Below, piece by piece: positions 49,806 through 58,657 of a DNA stretch of 64,000 nucleotides (position 1 is its first letter; each line of letters begins with the position of its first letter). Source of the stretch: an uncultured Ruegeria sp. (lineage in GTDB: Bacteria; Pseudomonadota; Alphaproteobacteria; Rhodobacterales; Rhodobacteraceae); NCBI RefSeq assembly GCF_947497005.1, contig NZ_CANMFF010000014.1:1-64000 (forward strand), in the 5' to 3' direction. Both the position numbers and the translations under genes were made by a program. The notes below the pieces were generated by a model that saw nothing but the letters and a program-made list of their open reading frames with translations, was not told where the DNA came from and made no database searches.

Positions 49806-52049
49806 ATGTCGGACGGCACGGAAACTGAATCCCGCAAGCTGCTGCGGCGGCTGCGCGAAGAAATGGCGAGCGAAGCCGCCGGTCAGGAACGTCTAGACCG
49901 GATCACCCACCTTATTGCAGACAGCATCAGGGCTGAGGTGTGCTCGATCTACCTGTTCCGGGATGAAGACACGCTCGAGCTTTGTGCAACCGAAGGTCTG
50001 TCACCGGAATCGGTCCACAAGACCCGGATGCGCATGGGCGAAGGCCTTGTGGGGCGGGTTGCCAAATTCGGCAAGGTTGTGAACACCGCCGACGCGCCGT
50101 CCGAAAAAGGCTTCCGCTATATGCCGGAAACCGGCGAGGAACGGTATTCGTCCTTCCTGGGCGTGCCGGTCCAGCGCCTTGGGGAAAAGCTGGGTGTTCT
50201 GGTCGTTCAGTCCCGCGATGCGCGGGAATTTTCAGCGGACGAGATATATGCGCTGGAAGTTGTCGCCATGGTGTTGGCCGAAATGGCCGAGCTTGGTGCC
50301 TTTGTCGGCGAGGGCGCGGCCCTGTCACCACTACACCAGCAATCGGTTCTGTTGCGCGGCGGCCCTGCGCAGGAAGGTTCTGCCGAAGGGCATGTCTGGC
50401 TGCACGAACCCCGCGTTGTTGTGACTAACCCTATTGCCGAAGACCCACACCGGGAACGCGAGCGTTTGGTCGAGGCGGTGGAAGAACTGCGCGTCGGTGT
50501 CGACAAGATGCTCGAGATTTCGCAGGGCGGCGACAAGGACCAGCTCAAGGTGCTGGAAGCCTACCGCATGTTCGCCAATTCCAAAGGCTGGATGCGACGG
50601 ATGGAAGAGGACATTGCCCTGGGCCTCAGTGCCGAAGCCGCGGTCGAGAAAGAACAATCTCAAGCCCGTGCGCGCATGGGGCAGGTCACTGACCCCTACC
50701 TGCGCGAACGGTTGGCGGATTTGGATGACCTCAGCAACCGCCTGCTGCGCATTCTGACCGGGCAGGGCAAGACCGACAGTGCCGACCTGCCACCGGACCC
50801 GATCCTGATTGCACGCAATATCGGCCCCGGCGACCTGCTGGAATACGGGCGGGCGTTAAAAGGCATCGTACTCGAAGAAGGGTCGGTCGGCAGCCACGCC
50901 ACCATTGTGGCAAGAGCATTGGCGATTCCTTTGGTCGTACATGTCGGCCGGATTACGACCGAGGCCTTGAACGGCGATCACGTTCTGGTCGATGGCGACC
51001 AAGGTGTAGTTCATCTGCGTCCGGAAGACAGCGTGGTCAGCGCCTTCCGCGACAAGATCGCGATGCAGGCTAAGGCGCAGGAGCGCTATGCCTCGATCCG
51101 CGAAACCCCGTGTGTGACGCGGGATGGATCGCGCATCAATCTGGTGATGAATGCGGGCTTGATGGCCGACCTGCCGTCGCTTGGAACTTCGGGCGCCGAA
51201 GGGGTTGGCCTGTTCCGCACTGAACTGCAATTCCTGATCCGCAACCAGATGCCCAAACGGTCTGAACTGGTCACGCAGTATCAGCGCGTTCTGGACGCAG
51301 CGGGTGACAAAAGGGTTGTGTTTCGCACGCTCGATATCGGGTCCGATAAGGTTTTGCCTTACATGAAACATGTGGCCGAGCCGAACCCGGCTTTAGGTTG
51401 GCGCGCCATTCGGGTTGGTCTGGACAAGCGGGGCGTCATGCGGATGCAGCTACAAGCTCTGTTGCGTGCCGCAAACGGCCGTCCGCTGACTATTATGTTC
51501 CCGTTTGTTGCTCAGGCCGAAGAATTCCGGGAAGCCCGCTGGGAGGTGAACAAAACCATCGAGCGTGAGAAGCGGTTGGGCCATGTCCTGCCTGAAACGC
51601 TTGAGGTTGGCGCGATGCTGGAAACCCCGTCGCTGGCCTTTTCCCCGCAGAAGTTCTTTGATGAGGTTGATTTCATCTCGATCGGAGGCAACGACCTCAA
51701 GCAGTTCTTTTTCGCCGCCGACCGAGAAAACGAACTGGTCCGGCGCCGTTATGACACGCTGAACGTCAGCTTCCTGAGCCTGATGGAGCGCATCGTGGAG
51801 CGTTGCGATATCTCTGACACGCCACTCAGCTTCTGTGGTGAAGATGCGGGTCGCCCGGTCGAGGCACTGTGCCTTGCGGCGATGGGGATACGGACGCTGT
51901 CGATGCGCCCTGCCTCGATTGGCCCGGTCAAAAGCCTTCTGTTGCGATCCAACCTGACAGAGGTTCGCAAAATCATTGCCGATGCACGCCATCGCGGCGA
52001 CCAATCCGTGCGTCCTGCGGTGATGGAATGGCTGCGCAATCAGACTTAA
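49806..52049 (+). CDS. ptsP: PTS-Ntr phosphoenolpyruvate-protein phosphotransferase (EI-Ntr)
   Basis: A 747-residue enzyme I of the nitrogen-related phosphotransferase system. An N-terminal GAF domain (about 25-165) is followed by the PTS enzyme I phosphohistidine domain, with His364 in GSVGSHATIVARA, and the C-terminal PEP-binding TIM barrel (GAEGVGLFRTELQFL near 460, FCGEDAG near 677). It passes phosphate to NPr and then EIIA-Ntr to tune nitrogen, potassium and carbon metabolism. Glutamine sensing by the GAF domain is known in other species. Its proximity to the Entner-Doudoroff genes may be chance. Confidence 0.95.
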   Translation: MSDGTETESRKLLRRLREEMASEAAGQERLDRITHLIADSIRAEVCSIYLFRDEDTLELCATEGLSPESVHKTRMRMGEGLVGRVAKFGKVVNTADAPSEKGFRYMPETGEERYSSFLGVPVQRLGEKLGVLVVQSRDAREFSADEIYALEVVAMVLAEMAELGAFVGEGAALSPLHQQSVLLRGGPAQEGSAEGHVWLHEPRVVVTNPIAEDPHRERERLVEAVEELRVGVDKMLEISQGGDKDQLKVLEAYRMFANSKGWMRRMEEDIALGLSAEAAVEKEQSQARARMGQVTDPYLRERLADLDDLSNRLLRILTGQGKTDSADLPPDPILIARNIGPGDLLEYGRALKGIVLEEGSVGSHATIVARALAIPLVVHVGRITTEALNGDHVLVDGDQGVVHLRPEDSVVSAFRDKIAMQAKAQERYASIRETPCVTRDGSRINLVMNAGLMADLPSLGTSGAEGVGLFRTELQFLIRNQMPKRSELVTQYQRVLDAAGDKRVVFRTLDIGSDKVLPYMKHVAEPNPALGWRAIRVGLDKRGVMRMQLQALLRAANGRPLTIMFPFVAQAEEFREARWEVNKTIEREKRLGHVLPETLEVGAMLETPSLAFSPQKFFDEVDFISIGGNDLKQFFFAADRENELVRRRYDTLNVSFLSLMERIVERCDISDTPLSFCGEDAGRPVEALCLAAMGIRTLSMRPASIGPVKSLLLRSNLTEVRKIIADARHRGDQSVRPAVMEWLRNQT

Positions 52050-52118
52050 TGCGGAAAACGACCGGGTTTCCTCAAACTATGCTTGATTTTTTTGCGGCAT
52101 CTTTCTATCAGACAAGCA

Positions 52119-52134
52119 ATGTTAGCGATAACAT
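52119..52134. promoter_or_regulatory. LacI-family-like operator upstream of zwf
   Basis: ATGTTAGCGATAACAT is a near-perfect palindrome with a central CG, the form bound by LacI/GalR-type repressors such as gluconate regulators. It lies about 65 bp upstream of the zwf start in the 149-bp ptsP-zwf gap. It is a candidate control site of the zwf-edd-eda operon. No regulator gene lies next to it. Confidence 0.55.
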
Positions 52135-52198
52135 ATCAAGTTTTGCGCAGTATCACACCGTGCTAACCTGATATCGGCAAACTCAAAAGGAGCCTGAG

Positions 52199-53644
52199 AT
52201 GGTTTCACGCGTAATTCCGGTAGAACCATTCGATTTGGTGCTGTTCGGCGCGACCGGCGATCTGGCGCAGCGGAAAATCCTGCCCGGCCTGTACCATCGC
52301 TTCGAGGTCGGGCAAATGCCCGACGGCGCGCGGATTATTGGCACGGCACGCTCAGATATGGACAGCGACGGTTTTCGTGATCAGGTTCGCAAATCGATGC
52401 AACAATTCGCTCCGGGTTTCTCGAAAGAGACGTTGGATCGGTTTCTTGCCCATGTCGAATACATTCCCGTGGACGCTCTAGGCGAAGCGGGATGGTCCGA
52501 TCTGAAAAAGCTGGTGCGCGATGATGTCGTGCGGGCCTTTTATTTGTCTGTTAGCCCAAGCCTGTTTTCGGGTATCGCGAAGCGGCTGCATGACTTCGGT
52601 TTGGCGACGCCGGACAGCCGTATCGTCGTCGAAAAACCGTTCGGTCATGACCTCGCCTCGGCCAAGGCACTTAACGAAGGCTTGCGTGCCTGTTTCGAAG
52701 AACATCAGATTTACCGGATCGACCATTATCTGGGTAAAGAAACCGTGCAGAACCTGATGGCGCTGCGCTTTGCGAACTCACTGTTCGAGCCGCTTTGGAA
52801 CTCGACCCATGTTGATCACGTGCAGATCACCGTTGCCGAGACCGTGGGCGTCGAAGGGCGCGGCGCTTATTTCGATCAATCCGGCGCGATGCGAGACATG
52901 ATCCAGAACCATCTGGTGCAGTTGCTGTGTCTGACTGCGATGGAACCGCCGTCGAAATTCTCGCCTAATGCCGTGCGCGATGAAAAGGTCAAGGTGATCG
53001 AAGCATTGGATCCTGTGGCGCCGTCAGACATCGCGCGCGGCCAGTACCGGGCCGAAAAGGGCGAGGGCGGTTATGTTGATCATGTCGGCAACCCGGCCAG
53101 TCGCACGGAAAGCTTCATTGCGCTCAAGGTGCACTTGGGCAATTGGCGCTGGGCGGGTGTTCCGTTTTATCTGCGTACCGGTAAACGTCTGCGCGCGCGC
53201 GAATCCGAGATTGCGGTGTTCTTTCGTGACCCACCGCATACGATCTTCCCCAATGTCGGTCCGCTGCATGGCAACGTGCTGGTGATCCGGTTGCAACCCG
53301 ACGAAGGCATCACCCTGCGCACCACGATCAAGGATCCAGGTCCGGGTGGCTTCCGCCTGTCGGACGTCGCTCTGGACATGAGTTTTGCTGACGCGCTGGG
53401 GGCAGAGGCTCAGGCTCCGGACGCCTATGAGCGCTTGGTGATGGACGTTATCCGCGGCGACCAGACCCTGTTCATGCGCGGGGACGAGGCTGAGGCCGCC
53501 TGGGCCTGGGTCGACCCCATCATACAAGGATGGGAACAACGCGGTGATCGTCCCTCACGATACGATCAGGGCAGTTCAGGCCCCGAAGAAGCATTGATGC
53601 TGATGCATCGCGATGGACGCCGCTGGCGTCAGATCGGAGGGTAA
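52199..53644 (+). CDS. zwf: glucose-6-phosphate dehydrogenase
   Basis: A 481-residue NADP-linked enzyme making 6-phosphogluconolactone from glucose 6-phosphate. FGATGDLAQRKILPGLY (near 13) binds the coenzyme, and RIDHYLGKE (near 174) is the catalytic motif. AAAGGAG precedes the ATG. edd follows after only two bases. There is no 6-phosphogluconolactonase gene between zwf and edd. Confidence 0.97.
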   Translation: MVSRVIPVEPFDLVLFGATGDLAQRKILPGLYHRFEVGQMPDGARIIGTARSDMDSDGFRDQVRKSMQQFAPGFSKETLDRFLAHVEYIPVDALGEAGWSDLKKLVRDDVVRAFYLSVSPSLFSGIAKRLHDFGLATPDSRIVVEKPFGHDLASAKALNEGLRACFEEHQIYRIDHYLGKETVQNLMALRFANSLFEPLWNSTHVDHVQITVAETVGVEGRGAYFDQSGAMRDMIQNHLVQLLCLTAMEPPSKFSPNAVRDEKVKVIEALDPVAPSDIARGQYRAEKGEGGYVDHVGNPASRTESFIALKVHLGNWRWAGVPFYLRTGKRLRARESEIAVFFRDPPHTIFPNVGPLHGNVLVIRLQPDEGITLRTTIKDPGPGGFRLSDVALDMSFADALGAEAQAPDAYERLVMDVIRGDQTLFMRGDEAEAAWAWVDPIIQGWEQRGDRPSRYDQGSSGPEEALMLMHRDGRRWRQIGG

Positions 53645-53646
53645 TC

Positions 53647-55452
53647 ATGGTTCACTCTGTAATTTCCGATGTCACCAAACGGATCATCGACCGCAGCGCC
53701 GATCTGCGTGGCCCACATCTTGAGCAAATGGAGCACGCGCGATCCAAAGGCCCCGCCCGTGCGCATCTGTCTTGCAGTGGTCAGGCTCATGCCTATGCGG
53801 GCGCAGGCGAAGATCAGCAGTCCATGGCCAGCGGCACCGCCGGAAACCTCGGCATCGTCACGGCCTATAACGACATGCTCTCGGCCCACCAGCCGTTCGA
53901 ACGCTATCCCGGCCTGATCCGCGACGCGATCCGCGCCGCCGGAGGTACTGCTCAGGTGGCGGGCGGCGTGCCGGCCATGTGTGATGGCGTCACTCAGGGC
54001 GAAGCTGGGATGGAGTTGTCGCTGTTCTCGCGCGACGTGATTGCGCTGGCGACCGGTGTGGCGCTTAGCCACAACACCTATGACGCGGCGGTGTTCCTTG
54101 GCGTCTGTGACAAGATCGTCCCCGGTCTGATCATCGGAGCGCAGGCCTTTGGCCATCTGCCTGCCGTATTCCTGCCCGCAGGACCAATGACCAGTGGCTT
54201 GCCGAATGATGAGAAAGCCAATGTTCGTCAGAAATTCGCTGCCGGAGAGGTGGGGCGCGAAGACCTGATGAAGGCGGAAATGGCTGCCTATCACGGTCCC
54301 GGCACCTGCACTTTCTATGGCACCGCCAACACCAACCAGATGTTGATGGAGTTCATGGGCTTGCACCTGCCGGGCTCCAGTTTCGTCAATCCGAACACCC
54401 CTTTGCGTGATGCCCTGACCGAGGAAGGCGCCCGTAGGGCCCTGTCGCTCAGCGCGCTGGGCAACAATTATACGCCAGTCTATCAGGTTCTGGATGAACG
54501 CGCTTTTGTGAACGGTATTGTCGGCCTAATGGCAACCGGAGGTTCAACCAATCTGCTGATCCACCTGATCGCCATGGCGCGCGCTGGTGGTATCGTATTG
54601 GACTGGCAGGATTTTTCAGACATCTCCGCCGTGGTGCCGCTCGTCGCTCGGGTTTACCCCAACGGTCTGGCGGATGTGAACCATTACCACGCCGCAGGCG
54701 GTCTGGGATACACGATCGGCACGCTGCTCGAGGATGGCTTGCTGCACGCAGACACGCTGACCGTCGCGGGGCAGGGACTGCAAAACTACACCAAGGAACC
54801 CAAGCTGATCGGTGGCGAACTGATTTGGCAGGATGGTGCGGGCCACAGCCTGAACGACAAGATTCTGCGCCCGGCCAAGGATCCGTTCCAACGCACTGGC
54901 GGCCTCTCGCGCCTGACGGGCAATCTGGGCACCGCTGTCATGAAAGTTTCCGCTGTAGCGCCTGAACATCAGATCGTCGAAGCCCCCGTACGCGTCTTCC
55001 ACGGTCAGGATGAGGTCAAAGCCGCCTTCAAATCCGGAGAGTTCACCGATGACGTCATTGTGGTCGTGCGTTTTCAAGGGCCAAAGGCAAACGGGATGCC
55101 CGAACTGCATTCACTGACACCGATCCTTTCGATTTTGCAGGGTCGCGGGCACAAAGTTGCGCTGGTCACCGACGGACGGATGTCAGGTGCCTCGGGTAAG
55201 GTTCCCGCCGCCATTCATGTCTGCCCCGAGGCGTTGGACGGCGGTCCCATCGCTTACCTACAAGACGGTGACCTACTGCGCGTCGATGCAGTCAAGGGCG
55301 AATTGGAAATCCTGACCGAAGGCGCTCTGGACCGCGCACCCGTCACTGCCGATCTTTCGGCCAATCAACACGGTGTCGGGCGCGACCTCTTCGGTGCGTT
55401 CCGCCGGAATGTCGGGTCTGCCGATACCGGTGCCAGCATATTCGGAGCATGA
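53647..55452 (+). CDS. edd: phosphogluconate dehydratase
   Basis: A 601-residue iron-sulfur dehydratase (IlvD/Edd family) converting 6-phosphogluconate to KDPG, the first committed Entner-Doudoroff step. Visible motifs include GIVTAYNDMLSAHQPFE (near 63), MCDGVTQGEAGMELS (near 111) and GVCDKIVPGL (near 152), which contain the cluster cysteines. The length is normal for Edd (about 600) rather than IlvD (about 560). eda starts three bases later. Confidence 0.97.
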   Translation: MVHSVISDVTKRIIDRSADLRGPHLEQMEHARSKGPARAHLSCSGQAHAYAGAGEDQQSMASGTAGNLGIVTAYNDMLSAHQPFERYPGLIRDAIRAAGGTAQVAGGVPAMCDGVTQGEAGMELSLFSRDVIALATGVALSHNTYDAAVFLGVCDKIVPGLIIGAQAFGHLPAVFLPAGPMTSGLPNDEKANVRQKFAAGEVGREDLMKAEMAAYHGPGTCTFYGTANTNQMLMEFMGLHLPGSSFVNPNTPLRDALTEEGARRALSLSALGNNYTPVYQVLDERAFVNGIVGLMATGGSTNLLIHLIAMARAGGIVLDWQDFSDISAVVPLVARVYPNGLADVNHYHAAGGLGYTIGTLLEDGLLHADTLTVAGQGLQNYTKEPKLIGGELIWQDGAGHSLNDKILRPAKDPFQRTGGLSRLTGNLGTAVMKVSAVAPEHQIVEAPVRVFHGQDEVKAAFKSGEFTDDVIVVVRFQGPKANGMPELHSLTPILSILQGRGHKVALVTDGRMSGASGKVPAAIHVCPEALDGGPIAYLQDGDLLRVDAVKGELEILTEGALDRAPVTADLSANQHGVGRDLFGAFRRNVGSADTGASIFGA

Positions 55453-55455
55453 GAG

Positions 55456-56088
55456 ATGTCGAAAACCCAACGCACCCGCGAAATCTGCGCTCTTGCGCCC
55501 ATTGTTCCGGTACTGGTCGTCGATGACGTCGCACAGGCCCGCCCTCTGGCCGAGGCACTTGTCGCGGGTGGTTTGCCCGCGCTCGAAGTCACCTTGCGCA
55601 CACCAGCTGCATTGGACGTCATCCGCGCCATGGCTGAAGTGCCCGGGGGTGTCGTCGGCGCAGGGACTTTGGTCACGGCCGACGATGTTCGCGCTGCCAA
55701 AGCAGCGGGAGCGCTGTTCGGCGTTTCCCCTGGAGCCACAGATGCCCTGATCGCGGCTTGCGAGGCCGAAGGCCTGCCGCTGTTGCCCGGTGCCGCCACA
55801 GCAAGCGAAGCGATGGCGTTGCTGGAAAAAGGCTATGACATGCTGAAATTCTTTCCGGCCGAGGCTTCGGGCGGTGCGCCAGCATTGAAGGCAATCGGTG
55901 CGCCCCTGCCACAGATCAGCTTCTGTCCGACAGGCGGGGTATCCCCGTCCAACGTCCTCGACTACTTGTCATTGTCCAACGTGGTCTGCGCAGGCGGCAG
56001 CTGGGTCGCACCGAAGCAGATGGTCGAGAGCGGAGATTGGGCCGGGATCCAAACACTTGCGCGCGAGGCATCGAAGCTGGCGGATTGA
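55456..56088 (+). CDS. eda: KHG/KDPG aldolase
   Basis: A 210-residue class I aldolase splitting KDPG into pyruvate and glyceraldehyde 3-phosphate, completing the Entner-Doudoroff pathway. The Schiff-base lysine is Lys131 in MLKFFPAE, and EVTLRT at 44-49 holds the catalytic glutamate. It lies directly after edd in the zwf-edd-eda operon; in roseobacters this is the main glycolytic route. Confidence 0.97.
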   Translation: MSKTQRTREICALAPIVPVLVVDDVAQARPLAEALVAGGLPALEVTLRTPAALDVIRAMAEVPGGVVGAGTLVTADDVRAAKAAGALFGVSPGATDALIAACEAEGLPLLPGAATASEAMALLEKGYDMLKFFPAEASGGAPALKAIGAPLPQISFCPTGGVSPSNVLDYLSLSNVVCAGGSWVAPKQMVESGDWAGIQTLAREASKLAD

Positions 56089-56139
56089 CGCCGCGCGACC
56101 CCTGAGTAATGTGGGCGTCAATTCAGACAGGTTGACCCC

Positions 56140-57330
56140 ATGACACAGACAGGTGCCCATTCCGAAGGGCGGACATATCTGGCCATTCCAGGCCCTTCGG
56201 TGATGCCGGACGCGGTCCTGCAGGCCATGCATCGCCCATCGCCCAATATCTATGAAGGCGAGCTTATCGACATGATGCCAGCTCTGACCCGTGATCTGTG
56301 TCGGGTTGCGGGCACACAGCACAACGTTGCCATCTATATCGCCAACGGCCACGGCACGTGGGAAGCCGCTCTGTCCAACGTGATTGCTCCCGGCGAAACC
56401 GTTCTGGCACCCGCTTCGGGACGGTTCACCCACGGCTGGGCCGAAATGGCCGAGGGGATCGGGGCAAAAGCGCAGCTGATCGACTTCGGAACGTCCTCAG
56501 CATGGGATTTCGACCGGATCGCAGATGCGCTGCGTTCGGACGATTACCATCAGATCAAGGCCGTTCTGGCGGTGCATGTGGATACCTCCAGTTCGATCCG
56601 CAACGATATCCCGGCGTTGCGCAAACTTCTAGACGATCTGGACCACCCGGCGCTGTTGATGGCCGACTGCATTGCCTCGCTGGGCTGCGACCGGTTCGAG
56701 ATGGACGAGTGGGGCGTCGATGTCACCGTCACCGCCTGTCAAAAAGGTCTGATGACACCGGCAGGGGTCGGCTTTGTCTTTTTCAACGAAAAGGCGCAGG
56801 CCAAGCGGTCCGCCATGCCGCGCGTCTCGCAATACTGGGATTGGCAGTCGCGCGCCAATCCGGACCTGTTCTATCAATATTTCAACGGCACCGCGCCTAC
56901 ACATCACCTCTACGGTTTGCGCGCGGCACTGGATCTGATCCACGCGGAAGGGATCGAGCAGGTCTGGGCCCGCCACGAACGCCTCGCCAATGCCATATGG
57001 GCGGCGTGTGAGACATGGGAGGAAGGCGGCGCGTTGCATCTGAACGTTGCCGACCGTGCCCACCGCAGCCACGCCGTCACCGCTCTGCGCCTGACGGATG
57101 GCCGGGGCACCGCCCTTCGCGCCTTCACCGAAAACCAGTTGGGCCTGACGCTGGGCATTGGCTTGGGGATGGAGGACCATGACGGCTGTTTCCGCCTCGG
57201 CCATATGGGTCACGTCAACGGTCAGATGGTGCTGGCCATTCTGGGTGGCATGGAAACGGCCATGGCCGCACTCGATATCCCCCGTGGCAAAGGGGCTCTC
57301 GAAACCGCCGCTGCGGTGCTCGCTGCCTGA
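56140..57330 (+). CDS. class V aminotransferase (serine/alanine-glyoxylate type)
   Basis: A 396-residue PLP enzyme. IPGPSVMPDAVLQAM (near 16) opens the fold, and the PLP-binding lysine is Lys202 in TACQKGLMTPAG. This motif and its length fit serine-glyoxylate or alanine-glyoxylate aminotransferase, which links glyoxylate, glycine and serine. It lies 51 bases after eda and may be read with it. A hairpin repeat follows its stop. Confidence 0.88.
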   Translation: MTQTGAHSEGRTYLAIPGPSVMPDAVLQAMHRPSPNIYEGELIDMMPALTRDLCRVAGTQHNVAIYIANGHGTWEAALSNVIAPGETVLAPASGRFTHGWAEMAEGIGAKAQLIDFGTSSAWDFDRIADALRSDDYHQIKAVLAVHVDTSSSIRNDIPALRKLLDDLDHPALLMADCIASLGCDRFEMDEWGVDVTVTACQKGLMTPAGVGFVFFNEKAQAKRSAMPRVSQYWDWQSRANPDLFYQYFNGTAPTHHLYGLRAALDLIHAEGIEQVWARHERLANAIWAACETWEEGGALHLNVADRAHRSHAVTALRLTDGRGTALRAFTENQLGLTLGIGLGMEDHDGCFRLGHMGHVNGQMVLAILGGMETAMAALDIPRGKGALETAAAVLAA

Positions 57331-57364
57331 TATAGTTTTGGCATCTCAGCCCAGATCGGCCTCT

Positions 57365-57427
57365 TCATCGGGCTATAAATACCTTCTGGGGAATCGCGCT
57401 TTGGCGCGATGGGGGCAGACAGCCCCC
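57365..57427 (-). repeat. structured intergenic repeat, module C (diverged)
   Basis: Read on the minus strand: hairpin 1 (GGGGGC / GCCCCC with a five-base loop), variable hairpin 2 (ATCGCGC / GCGCGAT, 57393-57410), then a diverged tail that retains GGTATTTATAGCCC and GATGAA. It sits in the convergent gap between two aminotransferase genes. Confidence 0.75.
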
Positions 57428-57431
57428 TTTT
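57411..57431 (+). terminator. terminator formed by hairpin 1 of repeat module C
   Basis: GGGGGC and GCCCCC (57411-57416 and 57422-57427) are followed by TTTT, giving an intrinsic terminator for the class V aminotransferase transcript. Confidence 0.75.
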
Positions 57432-57454
57432 CCCAAACCAAAAGATAAGGGAGA

Positions 57455-58570
57455 TCATTCAAATCGTGCCCGCGCCGTCGCAAGTGCCTTGGGCAAAGCG
57501 GTGGCAAACGCATCCAGATCAGAAGCCTCGCCACAGCTTACCCGAATGCACCTGTTCTGCGGTGCTGCAAACGGCATTCGAACAAAAATTTCCTGCGCAA
57601 CCAGTGCATCCAATACGGCATTGGCAAAAATCCCGTCCTGTCCACAGTCGATCGCCACGAAATTGGTGGCCGAAGGCAGGGGTTCCAATCCGTTGGCACG
57701 GGCTATAGTTCCTATCCGTTCACGCGCCTCTGCGATCTGTGCCTGTATGTGCTCCAGCCACGTGCCATCTTGTAAAGCCGCCAAAGCCCCGGCCTGCGCC
57801 GCGCGGTTTATGCCGAAATGATTGCGCACTTTGTTGAAAGCCGCGATCAGTTCCGGCGTGCTTAGGGCATACCCAACCCGCGCACCCGCCATACCATAAA
57901 CCTTTGAGAAGGTCCGCATTCGGATCACGCGAGGGTCATCCACGCTAAGAGGTGCCGCTGTCCCGTCCGGTGCGCATTCCACATAAGCTTCATCCAGGAC
58001 CAGCAGGCATCCCTCGGGCAACGCGTCCATCGCGGCTACAATATCCGCGCCGGAATGCCAACTTCCCATCGGATTGTCGGGATTGGCCAGATAGACCAGC
58101 TTGGCACCAACCTCAGCAGCCTTGGCAAACAGGGCCGAGGGGTCTTCGTGATCACCTGAATACGGCACCTTGTGAAGAACACCGCCGAACCCGGCCACAT
58201 GATAGTTGAAGGTCGGATAGGCTCCGTCTGATGTGACCACAGTATCTCCGGGGCCGACGATCAAGCGCACCAGATATCCCAAAAGCCCGTCAATTCCTTC
58301 ACCTACAACGATATTGTCCCGTGACACACCATGATGGTCCGCCAGTGCATGGCGCAGGTCATAGTTTTCGGGATCGCCATACATCCAACTCTGGGACGCG
58401 GCCTGCGCCATAGCTTCGATTGCATGCGGTGAGGGGCCAAAGACGCTTTCATTTGCTCCCAATCGCGCAACAAATGGCGCACCGCGTTGACGCTCTTGCG
58501 TTTCAGGGCCGACAAAGGGCACGGTGGAGGGCAGGGATTGGGCAAGCGAGGTGTATCGAGGTCCGGTCAT
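57455..58570 (-). CDS. class I/II aminotransferase, histidinol-phosphate aminotransferase-like
   Basis: A 371-residue PLP enzyme of the HisC subgroup. ARLGANESVFGPSP lies near 35, NPDNPMGS at 163-170 and the PLP lysine Lys223 is in TFSKVYGMAG. It may be a second histidinol-phosphate, aromatic or related aminotransferase; no his operon is nearby, so I give no gene name. ATG 58570 is chosen because the residues before it are unlike family members. It is divergent from the SMP-30-like gene. Confidence 0.88.
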   Translation of the reverse strand: MTGPRYTSLAQSLPSTVPFVGPETQERQRGAPFVARLGANESVFGPSPHAIEAMAQAASQSWMYGDPENYDLRHALADHHGVSRDNIVVGEGIDGLLGYLVRLIVGPGDTVVTSDGAYPTFNYHVAGFGGVLHKVPYSGDHEDPSALFAKAAEVGAKLVYLANPDNPMGSWHSGADIVAAMDALPEGCLLVLDEAYVECAPDGTAAPLSVDDPRVIRMRTFSKVYGMAGARVGYALSTPELIAAFNKVRNHFGINRAAQAGALAALQDGTWLEHIQAQIAEARERIGTIARANGLEPLPSATNFVAIDCGQDGIFANAVLDALVAQEIFVRMPFAAPQNRCIRVSCGEASDLDAFATALPKALATARARFE

Positions 58571-58657
58571 GTCCGCAGATAACCTCAAGCCCATTCATTG
58601 AGCAAGCGCACACCACGCTTGGGTGCGCTGGAAAAGACATACGAAAAAGGAGCGCAG

